DNA of 64,000 nt from DASTEQ01 sp040905185. Its GTDB lineage: Bacteria; Chloroflexota; Limnocylindria; QHBO01. The notes under the pieces are model-generated. The model was given only the letters and a program-made list of their open reading frames with translations, searched no databases and was not told where the DNA came from. Position numbers and translations under genes: made by a program. The stretch lies in NCBI GenBank assembly GCA_040905185.1, contig JBBDRZ010000001.1:372001-436000 (forward strand), given 5' to 3'. Below, in pieces: positions 45,983 through 54,295 of this stretch (the first letter of the stretch is position 1; the number at the start of each line of letters is the position of its first letter).

Positions 45983-48337
45983 ATGACGACCGCCGCCGCT
46001 GAAACCCAAACCGCCCCTGGCACCCAGGCTGAGCTCAGCCTCCCCGTGGAGGGGATGACGTGCGCCAGCTGCGTGAACCGCATCGAGCGGTTCCTCAACC
46101 GGGCGGACGGCGTCAGCTCGGCCACCGTCAACCTGGCCAGCGAGGAGGCCACGGTACGGTATGACCCGGCCCGCATCGATCGGGCCGGGATCATCGGGGC
46201 GATCGAGGCGGCCGGCTACGACGTCCGGCCCCAGCCCACGCCGACGGAAGGCACGGCGATCCCCGAGACGGAGCTCGACGCGGCGGAGATGGCCCGCGCC
46301 GCGGAGCGGCGTGGGCTGCTGCGCGACGGGGTGGCGGCCACCGTCATCGGTCTGGCCATGATGGCCCTGACCCTGTGGCCCGGCGGAGCGCCGCTGCCCA
46401 TGGATCGGCTCAACCTGTTCCTGCTGGTACCGGCCACCTTCGTCCAGCTCGTCCTGGGCCGGCGCTTCCTGGCCCGTGCGCTCCGCGGCCTCCCCCATGG
46501 GGAGCTGACCATGGACACCCTGGTCGTCATGGGCACCGGGGCGGCATACGCGTACTCGGTGGTCATCACCCTCCTCCCGGCCGCGGTCCTGGCCGCCGGC
46601 CTGCCACTCGACACGTTCTACGAGACCGCGGCCATCATCATCGGCTTCGTGCTCATCGGCCGCTGGCTCGAGTCCCGGGCCAAGGGCCAGGCGGCAGGTG
46701 CGGTGCGCGCCCTGCTGCGCCGCCGACCGGATACGGCGCGGGTCATCCGCGGTGGCGCCGAGACGGAGGTGCGTCTGGCCGAGGTGCGGGTGGGCGACCT
46801 GGTCCGGGTCCGCCCGGGTGGGCGAATCCCCGTCGACGGCGTGCTGGTCGAGGGAGCCAGCGCGGTGGACGAGTCGATGCTGACCGGGGAGCCGCTGCCC
46901 GTTGAAAAGGCGCCGGGGGACCGCGTGACCGGGGCCACGCTGAATGCGCACGGCAGCTTCGTCCTGCGCGCCGACCGGGTGGGGGCTGACACGACCCTGG
47001 CCCAGATCGCGCGCCTGGTGGAGCAGGCCCAGGGATCGAAGGCGCCGATCCAGCGCCTCGTCGACCAGGTCGTGGCCTGGTTCGTCCCGGCCGTGGCGCT
47101 CGTCGCCGTCCTGACCTTCGTGGCCTGGATGGCGCTCGGCCCCGAGCCGCGCCTGCCGCTGGCGCTGTCCAGCGCGATCGGAGTCTTGATCATCGCCTGT
47201 CCGTGCGCGATGGGCCTGGCCACCCCGACCGCCCTGATGGTGAGCGCCGGCAAGGGGGCCGAGGCCGGCATCCTGGTCCGCGACGGGGCCGCACTCGAGC
47301 GGGCGGCGGGCATCTCGGCGGTCGTCTTCGACAAGACCGGGACCCTCACCCGGGGGCGACCGGAGGTGACCGGTGTGCACCCAGTCGGGACCGATGCTCG
47401 GGAGCTGCTGCTCGTGGCGGCGGCCGCGGAACGCGGAAGCGAGCATCCCCTGGCCTCGGCCATCGTCCGCCGTGCGGGAGAGGAAGGCGTAGTGGCGGAC
47501 TCCCCCACCGTGACCGAGTTCGCCGCCGTACCGGGAGGTGGGGTGCGCGCCACGGTGGAGGGTCGCGCGGTCCTCATCGGCAGCGCGCGACTGCTTTCCG
47601 ACGCGGGGGTCGTCGGTCCGCCGCCTGCGCCACTGGGCGTGGAGGAGGCCGCCGCCGCGGCCCGCGGCCAGACCGCGGTCTGGGTCGCCGTGGACGGGGA
47701 GCTCCGCGGTCTGTTGACCGTTGCCGACCGCCTCAAGCCCGAGGCGTGGGTCGCGGTGGCGCAGCTGCGCGGGACTGGACTCGAGCCGTGGCTGTTGACC
47801 GGTGATCGTGCGCCCGCGGCGCGCGCGATTGGCGCCGCGGTGGGGATCGACCCGGATCGGATCGTGGCCGAGGTCCAGCCGGGCGAGAAGGCGGCCAGGA
47901 TCGCGGCGCTCCAGGCGACCGGGCGCCGGGTGGCGATGGTCGGCGACGGCATCAACGACGCGCCGGCGCTGGCCCAGGCCGACCTCGGGGTCGCCATCGG
48001 CACCGGCGCCGACGTGGCGGTCGAGGCCAGCGACGTGACCCTGGTCGGCGACGACTTGCGGGCGGTGCCGGCCAGCATCGGTCTGGCGCGGGCGACGATG
48101 CGGATCATTCGCCAGAACCTGGTCTGGGCGTTCGGCTACAACGTGCTGCTCATTCCGGTCGCAGCCGGCATCCTGTACCCGTTCACAGGCTGGACCCTGA
48201 ACCCCGCCCTGGCGGCGGGTGCGATGGCCCTGTCCAGCGTGAGCGTGGTGACCAACTCACTCCGGCTGCGAGGATTCCGGCCCCGCGACCCCGAACGCAC
48301 GACCGACGTGACACATCTGATCGACTCGGAGGACTGA
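45983..48337 (+). CDS. copA: Copper-exporting P1B ATPase CopA with N-terminal HMA
   Basis: 784 aa from the ATG at 45983 (a GTG at 45971 is also possible). HMA with GMTCASC at 24-30, TGEP in the actuator (TGEP rather than TGES), membrane metal motif CPC at about 406-408, DKTGT, MVGDGINDAP, and the terminal YNVLLIPVAAGILYP and MALSSVSVVTNSLRL typical of Cu+ pumps. The most canonical of the three P1B ATPases here. Followed 3 bases later by a YHS gene. Confidence 0.95.
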   Translation: MTTAAAETQTAPGTQAELSLPVEGMTCASCVNRIERFLNRADGVSSATVNLASEEATVRYDPARIDRAGIIGAIEAAGYDVRPQPTPTEGTAIPETELDAAEMARAAERRGLLRDGVAATVIGLAMMALTLWPGGAPLPMDRLNLFLLVPATFVQLVLGRRFLARALRGLPHGELTMDTLVVMGTGAAYAYSVVITLLPAAVLAAGLPLDTFYETAAIIIGFVLIGRWLESRAKGQAAGAVRALLRRRPDTARVIRGGAETEVRLAEVRVGDLVRVRPGGRIPVDGVLVEGASAVDESMLTGEPLPVEKAPGDRVTGATLNAHGSFVLRADRVGADTTLAQIARLVEQAQGSKAPIQRLVDQVVAWFVPAVALVAVLTFVAWMALGPEPRLPLALSSAIGVLIIACPCAMGLATPTALMVSAGKGAEAGILVRDGAALERAAGISAVVFDKTGTLTRGRPEVTGVHPVGTDARELLLVAAAAERGSEHPLASAIVRRAGEEGVVADSPTVTEFAAVPGGGVRATVEGRAVLIGSARLLSDAGVVGPPPAPLGVEEAAAAARGQTAVWVAVDGELRGLLTVADRLKPEAWVAVAQLRGTGLEPWLLTGDRAPAARAIGAAVGIDPDRIVAEVQPGEKAARIAALQATGRRVAMVGDGINDAPALAQADLGVAIGTGADVAVEASDVTLVGDDLRAVPASIGLARATMRIIRQNLVWAFGYNVLLIPVAAGILYPFTGWTLNPALAAGAMALSSVSVVTNSLRLRGFRPRDPERTTDVTHLIDSED

Positions 48338-48340
48338 CCG

Positions 48341-48535
48341 ATGGAAACCACGATGGGTACCCTGCCTCACGACCCGGTGTGCGGGATGTCTGTGGAGCCG
48401 GCCCAGGCCGAGGCCAAGGGCCTGGTAACAGAGCACGCGGGCGTCACGTACTACTTCTGCGGGCGCGGCTGCCTGCTCGAGTTCCGCGACGACCCCGACC
48501 ATTACCTCGACCCCAGCTACAGTCCCAGCATGTAG
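48341..48535 (+). CDS. YHS-domain protein partner of CopA
   Basis: 64 aa. DPVCGMSV and YYFCGRGCLLEFRDDP, with metal Cys at about 14, 44 and 48. Three bases after the copA stop, so translation is linked. The third P1B ATPase in the window with a small YHS/TRASH companion. Confidence 0.9.
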   Translation: METTMGTLPHDPVCGMSVEPAQAEAKGLVTEHAGVTYYFCGRGCLLEFRDDPDHYLDPSYSPSM

Positions 48536-48577
48536 CCGCTCCCCCGGCGTGGAGCTCGCGCCTCTCACGTCGCGCTG

Positions 48578-48740
48578 GATGTACATCAGATGTACCCATC
48601 GGACCATTTATCGGTGGCGGTAGGCGGCAGACCGCGGTTTGGCCGTATTTCCTGGCCGATTTGTTCACTCAATGTACTCAATGGCCATAATCCGGGGCCC
48701 GCGAGGGGAAACGTGTCCGATACGTACGTGTGATGTACAG
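48578..48740. promoter_or_regulatory. GATGTAC repeats in the intergenic region before the esterase gene
   Basis: A perfect 10-base palindrome GATGTACATC (48578-48587) is followed at once by AGATGTACCC, and TGATGTACAG recurs at 48731-48740, 47 bases before the esterase start. The 251-base region 48536-48786 has no gene. Such repeated palindromes suggest an operator, but no regulator is adjacent. Confidence 0.35.
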
Positions 48741-48786
48741 CTGTCCGAGTAGGCCCTGTCGAAGCAGTTCGCGGTAGGCTGCGGGC

Positions 48787-49851
48787 GTGGATCTCGGGCC
48801 GCGGCTCAGCTCAGGGTTGGGGCCACCGTGGGAGCACGACTGGAAGGGGCAGCTCCACGAGCACGCGATCGACTCAGAGGCGCTGACCGGCAACCCGCTG
48901 GGCGATCCACATCTCCGCCCGGTCTGGGTGTACACGCCGCCCGACTACGAGGACGACTCTGCCAGGCGCTACCCGAGCGTCTACCTGATCCAGGGCCTGA
49001 CCGGTCAGGTTGACATGTGGCGGGCCCGCAAGGCGTTCCGCCGCAGTGTCCCCGAACTGCTGGACGAGCTCTTTGCCACGCCCGACCAGGCCCCGGCGCT
49101 GGTCGTGTACGTGGATTGCTGGACCAGCCTGGGCGGAAGCCAGTACCTCGACTCCCCGGGCACCGGCCGCTATCTGACGTACCTGTGCGACGAGGTCATC
49201 CCCTGGGTGGATGCCACATACCGGACGCTCCCCGATGCCGCGCATCGAGCGATCACCGGCAAATCGTCCGGCGGCTACGGGGCCATGGTCCTGTCCATGC
49301 TCCGCCCGGACCGATTCGGGGCGCTGGCCACTCACGCGGGCGACGCGTTGTTCGAGGACTGTTACCTGCCCGAATTCCGCGAGGCGGCCCGCGCACTGCG
49401 CGACCGGTATGACGGATCGTATGACCGCTTTTGGACCGATTTCCGCGCCCGCCCCGGGGTGGTGCGTCCGGGCGACCTAATCCTCCTCAACGATTGGTGC
49501 ATGGCCGCCTGCTACTCCACCGATGCGGACGGCACCGTGCGCCTGCCATTCGACCCTGCCACCGGGCGCCTCGTCCCCGAAGTCTGGGAACGGTGGCTCG
49601 CCAACGACCCGGTTCGGATGGTGGCCGGCCACGCCGATGCCCTGCGTTCCCTGCGCGGGATCTGGATCGATGCCGGGCGCAACGACGAGTGGCACCTCGA
49701 CCTGGGTGCGGAGGCCTTCCGCCTCGAGCTGGCAGCCATCGGGGTCACCGAACCGATCGTCCGATTCGAACTGTTCGAGGGGACGCACGCGGACCTCGAG
49801 TATCGGTATCCGATGGCCATCGGCTGGTTGGCCGAGCGGATCTCCGGCTAG
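48787..49851 (+). CDS. Esterase-family alpha/beta hydrolase (esterase D/antigen 85-like)
   Basis: 354 aa, GTG start. VWVYTPPDYEDDSARRYPSVYLIQG, ITGKSSGGYGAM (nucleophile Ser in GKSSGG), IDAGRNDEW (Asp) and FEGTHADLEYR (His) give a complete triad. No signal peptide. Hydrolyses an ester; similar to enterochelin-esterase/S-formylglutathione-hydrolase-like proteins. Confidence 0.88.
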   Translation: MDLGPRLSSGLGPPWEHDWKGQLHEHAIDSEALTGNPLGDPHLRPVWVYTPPDYEDDSARRYPSVYLIQGLTGQVDMWRARKAFRRSVPELLDELFATPDQAPALVVYVDCWTSLGGSQYLDSPGTGRYLTYLCDEVIPWVDATYRTLPDAAHRAITGKSSGGYGAMVLSMLRPDRFGALATHAGDALFEDCYLPEFREAARALRDRYDGSYDRFWTDFRARPGVVRPGDLILLNDWCMAACYSTDADGTVRLPFDPATGRLVPEVWERWLANDPVRMVAGHADALRSLRGIWIDAGRNDEWHLDLGAEAFRLELAAIGVTEPIVRFELFEGTHADLEYRYPMAIGWLAERISG

Positions 49852-49928
49852 GCGGGACCAAACCGGACCCACCCCAGCAACACACCATGAGCCGGAAGCA
49901 CCGATGGGGCCGCGTACACTCCGCCTCG

Positions 49929-50951
49929 ATGCGGATCGCCCACGTTCGGGAGCGGAACGCCCCCATCGGGACCGGCTTGCGGCTGGCCGCCGCCCGTGAC
50001 CCGGGTGGGACGCGATGGCTGGACCTCGAGCATGCGCGCGAGGTCATGGTCGGTGACGATCCGCGGCGGGCCCACAACTCGGTGCTCTTCCGCCAGCCGG
50101 TGACCACCCTGGACGCCCACCTCGCGCGCGGCCTGCGGATCGAGGCCCTGGAGGAGATCGTGGACGGATACTCACCTGCAGCGGACGTCGACGAGGGCAT
50201 CTGGGACGCCACCGAGCTGGCGTTTGGGCCACCCCTTCTGCACCCGCCGTCGCTGCGGGACTTCTACGCCTTTGAGCAGCACGTGGGCACGATGTGGCGG
50301 CGCCGCGGACACGAGGTCCCGGAGGCGTGGTACCGGCTGCCGATCTTCTACTTCGGCAACACGTCCGAGATCCGCGGCCCGGGCGAGCCCGTGTGGGCCC
50401 CGTCCGGATCGACGGAGCTCGACTATGAGCTGGAGGTGGGGGCGCTGGTCGACACTCCGGCAGTCGACCTGGCGGCAGACCGCGCCGAGGAGGCGATCGG
50501 CGGATACGTCGTCCTGAACGACTGGTCGGCGCGTGACCTTCAACGCGAGGAGACGACGGTCCGCCTGGGCCCGGCCAAGGGCAAGGACTTCGCCACCAGC
50601 ATCGGTCCGTGGCTGGTCACGCCCGAGGAGCTGACCGATGCCCGCACGGAAAAGGGATACAACCTGATCATGACGGCCGAAATCAACGGGGAGGAGATCA
50701 GTCGCGGGACGTGGTCGGCGGCGCACTTCTCGTTTGGCGAGATGCTGGCCCGGGCCTCGGCCGACGTGCGGCTGCGGCGAGGCGACCTGCTCGGCAGCGG
50801 GACGGTGGGGAGCGGCTGCCTGCTGGAAGTGAAGGACGAGAAATTCGGGCGCTGGCTCGAGCCGGGGGACGAGGTGGTGCTGCGAATCGAGCGGCTGGGG
50901 GAGCTGCGCACGCCGATCGTCGAGCGGCCTGAACAGAGGAGCGCATCGTGA
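49929..50951 (+). CDS. Fumarylacetoacetate hydrolase (FAH) family protein
   Basis: 340 aa from the ATG at 49929. The FAH core is clear: PSLRDFYAFEQHV, LPIFYFGNTSEIRGPGE, ELDYELEVGAL (metal-binding ELE), YVVLNDWSARDLQ and KGKDFATSIGPW. FAH-family enzymes hydrolyse or decarboxylate beta-keto acids in aromatic degradation. The stop overlaps the next start (GTGATG). Confidence 0.9.
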   Translation: MRIAHVRERNAPIGTGLRLAAARDPGGTRWLDLEHAREVMVGDDPRRAHNSVLFRQPVTTLDAHLARGLRIEALEEIVDGYSPAADVDEGIWDATELAFGPPLLHPPSLRDFYAFEQHVGTMWRRRGHEVPEAWYRLPIFYFGNTSEIRGPGEPVWAPSGSTELDYELEVGALVDTPAVDLAADRAEEAIGGYVVLNDWSARDLQREETTVRLGPAKGKDFATSIGPWLVTPEELTDARTEKGYNLIMTAEINGEEISRGTWSAAHFSFGEMLARASADVRLRRGDLLGSGTVGSGCLLEVKDEKFGRWLEPGDEVVLRIERLGELRTPIVERPEQRSAS

Positions 50952-51436
50952 TGCAGCACATGAGCCTGCTGGCCCGGATGGCGGTGGCCGAGGGCCGCTT
51001 GGCCGTGTTCGCGGAGCATCCACCACCGGGACTGACCGATGCGGACCCGGCTACAGGCGAGCGCTGGGACGCCGGCCAGGCCTGGGCCCACGTGGCCGAG
51101 TTCGTCCCGTATTGGCAGGGCGAGATCGAGCGCGTGCTGGCCGGGACGGGTATCCAACCGGTGCCCTTCGGGCGCACGACGGAAGATCCGGGGCGGGTGG
51201 GCGCGATAGCGGCGGGGCGCCACGAACCGCCGACCGAGCAGATGGCCCGCCTGGCGGGCGCGCTGATGCTGCTGCGGACCTACCTGTTGGGGCTATCCGA
51301 AGCGCAGTGGGGGGGGCGCGGGCTCCACGCGCGGAGGGGCGAGATGACGGTGGCCGAGATCCTGGATCGGTTCGTCGTCAGCCACCTGGAGGAGCACGCC
51401 GACCAGCTCGAGAAGCTGGCCGCCGGCTCGGCCTGA
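50948..51436 (+). CDS. DinB-like four-helix protein
   Basis: 162 aa, all helical. WDAGQAWAHVAEFVPYWQGEIERVL (a first His position), with VSHLEEHADQLEKL near the end, matches the DinB/maleylpyruvate isomerase-type bundle that binds a divalent metal with three His. Coupled to the FAH gene, so it may serve the same pathway. Function otherwise open. Confidence 0.78.
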   Translation: MMQHMSLLARMAVAEGRLAVFAEHPPPGLTDADPATGERWDAGQAWAHVAEFVPYWQGEIERVLAGTGIQPVPFGRTTEDPGRVGAIAAGRHEPPTEQMARLAGALMLLRTYLLGLSEAQWGGRGLHARRGEMTVAEILDRFVVSHLEEHADQLEKLAAGSA

Positions 51437-51452
51437 TCAACGCTGGGCTAGA

Positions 51453-51839
51453 TCAGCCCTCGTGGTCGTGGTCATGTTCGTGCTCCTCGTCCTCCATCTC
51501 GCCGATCTCCACGTCGACTGTCACACATGGCTCGGGGCCGTCCACCCAGGCGCGGTGCCCCGGCTCGATGACGAGATGGTCCCCGGCCTTGGCGACGATC
51601 TCTTCTCCCTCATCGGTCAGGTAGCGGATGCGCCCGGAGATGACGTACTCGTGGTGGGTCTCAGGACAGCTCTCCGCGCCCTCCGCATAGGGCTTGACGT
51701 ACTCGTCCCAGCTCCAGCCCGGGTTCATGACCGATCGGGCGACCATCGAGTCACCGATGACCGTGAACTCGTAGCGGCCCGCCTCGCCGAAGTCGTAGGA
51801 CTGATCCGGTGTGTCCAGGCTCTTGACGGTGATGGACAT
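51453..51839 (-). CDS. Cupin-domain protein with His/Glu-rich tail
   Basis: 128 aa from the ATG at 51839. Cupin motifs CPETHHEYVISGRIRYLTDEG and KAGDHLVIEPGHRAWVDG (His62, His63, Glu64, His95), then a tail EDEEHEHDHDHEG that would bind metal. Convergent with the DinB-like gene. Substrate unknown. Confidence 0.85.
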   Translation of the reverse strand: MSITVKSLDTPDQSYDFGEAGRYEFTVIGDSMVARSVMNPGWSWDEYVKPYAEGAESCPETHHEYVISGRIRYLTDEGEEIVAKAGDHLVIEPGHRAWVDGPEPCVTVDVEIGEMEDEEHEHDHDHEG

Positions 51840-51908
51840 GTAGCGCTCCAGCTCGATAGGGGTTAGGTTGGGCGCACGGTAGCAACTCCCCGCAGCGAGG
51901 TGTCGCGC

Positions 51909-52238
51909 ATGCAGACCATCGGCATCGTGCTGAACGTCGGCAAGGACCAGTCGGCGGAATTCGAAGCGGGCTTCCGCGCGCAGGAGGCGCCGATCTGGGC
52001 TGACCTGCACGCGCGTGGGCTCCTGGTCATGGCCACCCTGACCCGGCTCGACATCAGCACCAAGCGAGCGGCCAAGGCCAGGCAGTACCTGGTGGTCGCC
52101 ATCTTCGACACCGATGAGGGGCACCACGTCCACGACAGCGATCCCCGGTTCGAGGCGTGGAACCAACAGGCCGACGCGTACCAGGTCGAGGAGCCGTTCG
52201 TGTTCGGGGGCGACACCATCGTCAACGTCGGCCCATAA
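51909..52238 (+). CDS. YciI-like/dimeric alpha-beta barrel small protein
   Basis: 109 aa from the ATG at 51909; a GTG at 51900 is possible. Ferredoxin-like fold pattern with two repeats of beta-alpha-beta (GIVLNVGKDQSAEFEAGFRA, and ARQYLVVAIFDTDEGHHVHD). His95-type residues could be catalytic. Unnamed family; no signal. Confidence 0.6.
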   Translation: MQTIGIVLNVGKDQSAEFEAGFRAQEAPIWADLHARGLLVMATLTRLDISTKRAAKARQYLVVAIFDTDEGHHVHDSDPRFEAWNQQADAYQVEEPFVFGGDTIVNVGP

Positions 52239-52277
52239 GTCGAGTGCGACCGGCGGTAGGACACAAGCGCATTAGCG

Positions 52278-52688
52278 TCACGCGCGGCCACCGCGCAGCT
52301 CACGCCACAGAGAACCTGCCAGAACCGGAACCACTAGGCCCGCTAGGAGTGCGGGCGCCACAACTCCGATGCTCCAGCCGAACACCTCCGGCACATAGGC
52401 TCGAATCAGCAGCGCCAGGCCGGTGGCGCCGAGCCAGAGCGCAATCGTCATCCGGGCCTTCTTTGACGGGTTGCGGCCCTGACTTTCTCTTAGGACACCC
52501 GAGATCTCCACCACGCTGCCAGCAAGGAGGCCCAATAGGAGGGCCCCTCCCAAGACAATGAAGCCATCCGGTCTCCCGGGTTCGTCACCCTCGCCGGAGA
52601 CGATTACAACCGAGTACCCCGCGAGTGCGATGACGAGAAGGGCGAAGAAAACAGTGTCCGGCCAATTCAAGCCGCCCCCGGATCTCAT
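52278..52688 (-). CDS. Four-TM membrane protein, unknown
   Basis: 136 aa. TM at about 9-30, 42-62, 78-96 and 104-125, with a basic loop (RESQGRNPSKKARM). No family recognised. Stands alone between metabolic genes and the HNH gene; codon use looks like its neighbours. Confidence 0.6.
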   Translation of the reverse strand: MRSGGGLNWPDTVFFALLVIALAGYSVVIVSGEGDEPGRPDGFIVLGGALLLGLLAGSVVEISGVLRESQGRNPSKKARMTIALWLGATGLALLIRAYVPEVFGWSIGVVAPALLAGLVVPVLAGSLWRELRGGRA

Positions 52689-52742
52689 GGAAGGACCGAC
52701 CTCGCACCTACCTCCTTGAGAACAGATGTTCTATACTGACCC

Positions 52743-53387
52743 ATGCGGACTTGCCGGAGCCAACGTGCGGCCAACGTAGCGTATTACCGTCGCCATCGCG
52801 ATCACGAGATTGCGCGAGTAAAGGCCCGCCAGCGAGCGACAGTTGTCTTTCTGCGCGAACTTCGTGAGCAGCCTTGCGCGGCGTGCGGGGGACACTTCGA
52901 GCCCCACCAGATGGACTTCGATCACCGACGCCCCGAGGAGAAGCTATTTCGGATTACGGAGGCTCGAGCGATGCTGATGCCGCGCATACGCCTCCTGCCC
53001 GAGGTCAGCAAGTGCGACATCGTTTGCGCGAATTGCCACCGACTGAGAACTCGTCTTGCCCATGCTACGCGGTCGACTCTCCTTCCTCGTCGGCATGGCA
53101 TGTCCCGATACCTCGAAAGGAAACGTGAGCGCTGGCGGACACATGCTCGGCTCCTCGATGAGTTGCGCGATGTGCCGTGCGCCGATTGCGGGCAACGGTT
53201 CCCTCCCTGCGCGATGGATTTCGATCATCGCGATGGCCTTACAAAGCGTGAAGCAGTGACACGTCTCGTCGGGCGGGCAGGACTCCGGCGCATCTTGGAG
53301 GAGGTGGCGAAGTGCGATATCGTCTGCGCGAACTGTCACCGTTCCAGGACCGCGGCTAGGCGGGCGGAACGCTCGGTGCGGGAGTAG
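52743..53387 (+). CDS. HNH-like protein built from two copies of one zinc-finger/HNH module
   Basis: 214 aa. The module CxxC-x9-MDFDHR-x(about 35)-KCDIVCANCHRxRT occurs twice, at about residues 46-101 and 146-207: PCAACG, MDFDHR, KCDIVCANCHRLRT, then PCADCG, MDFDHR, KCDIVCANCHRSRT. DFDH plus the CANCH turn is the HNH-nuclease core (His, metal His, Zn knuckles). It may be a homing-type or restriction-like nuclease, or a DNA-binding relic. Its end overlaps the tRNA by 10 bases. Confidence 0.75.
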   Translation: MRTCRSQRAANVAYYRRHRDHEIARVKARQRATVVFLRELREQPCAACGGHFEPHQMDFDHRRPEEKLFRITEARAMLMPRIRLLPEVSKCDIVCANCHRLRTRLAHATRSTLLPRRHGMSRYLERKRERWRTHARLLDELRDVPCADCGQRFPPCAMDFDHRDGLTKREAVTRLVGRAGLRRILEEVAKCDIVCANCHRSRTAARRAERSVRE

Positions 53388-53453
53388 CTCAGTTGGCAGA
53401 GCGCGACCCTTCCAAGGTCGACGTCGCGGGTTCGATCCCCGTCTCCCGCTCCA
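53378..53453 (+). tRNA. tRNA-Gly (anticodon TCC), CCA encoded
   Basis: 76 nt. Acceptor GCGGGAG (53378-53384) pairs with CTCCCGC (53443-53449), discriminator T, then CCA. The anticodon loop CTTCCAA gives TCC. The T-loop GGTTCGATCCC and D-arm GCTCAGTTGGCAGAGC are canonical. The 5' end lies inside the stop region of the HNH gene, and a broken oxidoreductase fragment starts right after the CCA. Confidence 0.95.
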
Positions 53454-53749
53454 ATCCCGAGCACTTGTGGCTCCGCTCTCGCGATGAGGCCCGCCTGCTG
53501 GTTCGCGACGCGGGCGGTGCGCAAACCGATTACGGAATTCCCTCGCTCCCGGCAGGTCATCCGGAGGGTTGGGGCGAGGCCCTTCGCGATCTTCTCCGTC
53601 CGTTCTACGCGGCCGTGGCGGCGGATGAGGCATCGCCGCCACGTGACGCGCCGTATCCCACGCTCAACGCCGGAGCCAGGGGCATCGCGTTCGTCGATGC
53701 CGCCATCAAATCATCGGCTTCCGGCTCGTGGGTCTCCATCGACCGATGA
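53454..53749 (+). pseudogene. 3' remnant of a Gfo/Idh/MocA-family oxidoreductase, fused in place to the tRNA end
   Basis: From the CCA end of the tRNA an open frame continues for 98 codons without a start of its own: NPEHLWLRSRDEARLLVRD, then LPAGHPEGWGEALRDLLRPFYAAVA, YPTLNAGARGIAFVDAAIKS and GSWVSID. This is the C-terminal end of Gfo/Idh/MocA dehydrogenases (W..rr.....llaRD....lPaGHpeGw.dafrnl...YpTF.dg.r....veA...S...g.Wv.v). The N-terminal NAD domain is absent, so the gene was cut at the tRNA, probably by integration or excision of an element. Confidence 0.75.
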
Positions 53750-54036
53750 GCACGGCGACCATCGCGGTTGAGTGCCGGCCGGAGGGTGACGACTGGCGCT
53801 GCACGGTGACCGTTGGCGATGACTCCGAAGCGACCCGACACGAGGTCAATGTTCGAGCCGATGACGTCCAACGGCTGGGGTCGGGCGCGACGGTGGATGA
53901 GCTGGTGCGTGCCTCGTTCGTTTTCCTGCTGGAGCGAGAGCCGCGCGAATCGATCCTCCAATCCTTCGACCTGCCGGTGATTGATCGCTACTTCCCCGAG
54001 TACGAACGAGAGATCCAGCGACGCGTGGGCAGCTGA
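53746..54036 (+). CDS. Conserved hypothetical protein
   Basis: 96 aa from an ATG that overlaps the stop of the remnant (ATGA). Beta-rich N-terminus (TIAVECRPEGDDWRCTVTVGDD) and a helical end VRASFVFLLEREPRESILQSFDLPVIDRYFPEYE, a pattern I have seen in small proteins of this group but cannot name. The ATGA coupling to a dead reading frame suggests that it was once co-translated with the intact oxidoreductase. Confidence 0.65.
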   Translation: MSTATIAVECRPEGDDWRCTVTVGDDSEATRHEVNVRADDVQRLGSGATVDELVRASFVFLLEREPRESILQSFDLPVIDRYFPEYEREIQRRVGS

Positions 54037-54061
54037 TTGGTCCAGGCCGCGATCCCTGGGT

Positions 54062-54295
54062 TCAGCGCGGGCCTTCGCTCGGCTTCGAGGTGACGACGGT
54101 CGGAGCGTCCTCGGGCAGCGGAGCGTCCTGGGGCTGCGGAGCGTCCTCGGGCTCCGGAGGAGCCTCGTCTTCTTCGGTGGGTGACCGGGCCTCCGATTCT
54201 CGTGCCTTGAGCTTCGCGAGGAGCTCCTCCGTGCGCCGCTCAGCCTGATCGCGCGCTAAGGCCTCATCACGCTCGCGGACCTCCCGGCGTTTCAT
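54062..54295 (-). CDS. Low-complexity acidic/proline repeat protein
   Basis: 77 aa. Charged helix (RREVRERDEALARDQAERRTEELLAKLK), then repeats of the form PEPEDAPQPQDAPLPEDAP. The DNA shows near-tandem GGAGCGTCC units at 54107-54165. It may be a real small protein or a chance frame; composition alone makes it uncertain. Confidence 0.4.
   Translation of the reverse strand: MKRREVRERDEALARDQAERRTEELLAKLKARESEARSPTEEDEAPPEPEDAPQPQDAPLPEDAPTVVTSKPSEGPR

Noticed and set aside
46618..48108. 496-codon antisense frame across copA.
   Set aside because: Low-complexity Ala/Ser/Arg content and no domain; copA is certain.
53393..53749. A complete 118-residue gene beginning with TTG at 53393.
   Set aside because: The start lies inside the tRNA; the frame is the 3' end of a known dehydrogenase family with no proper start.
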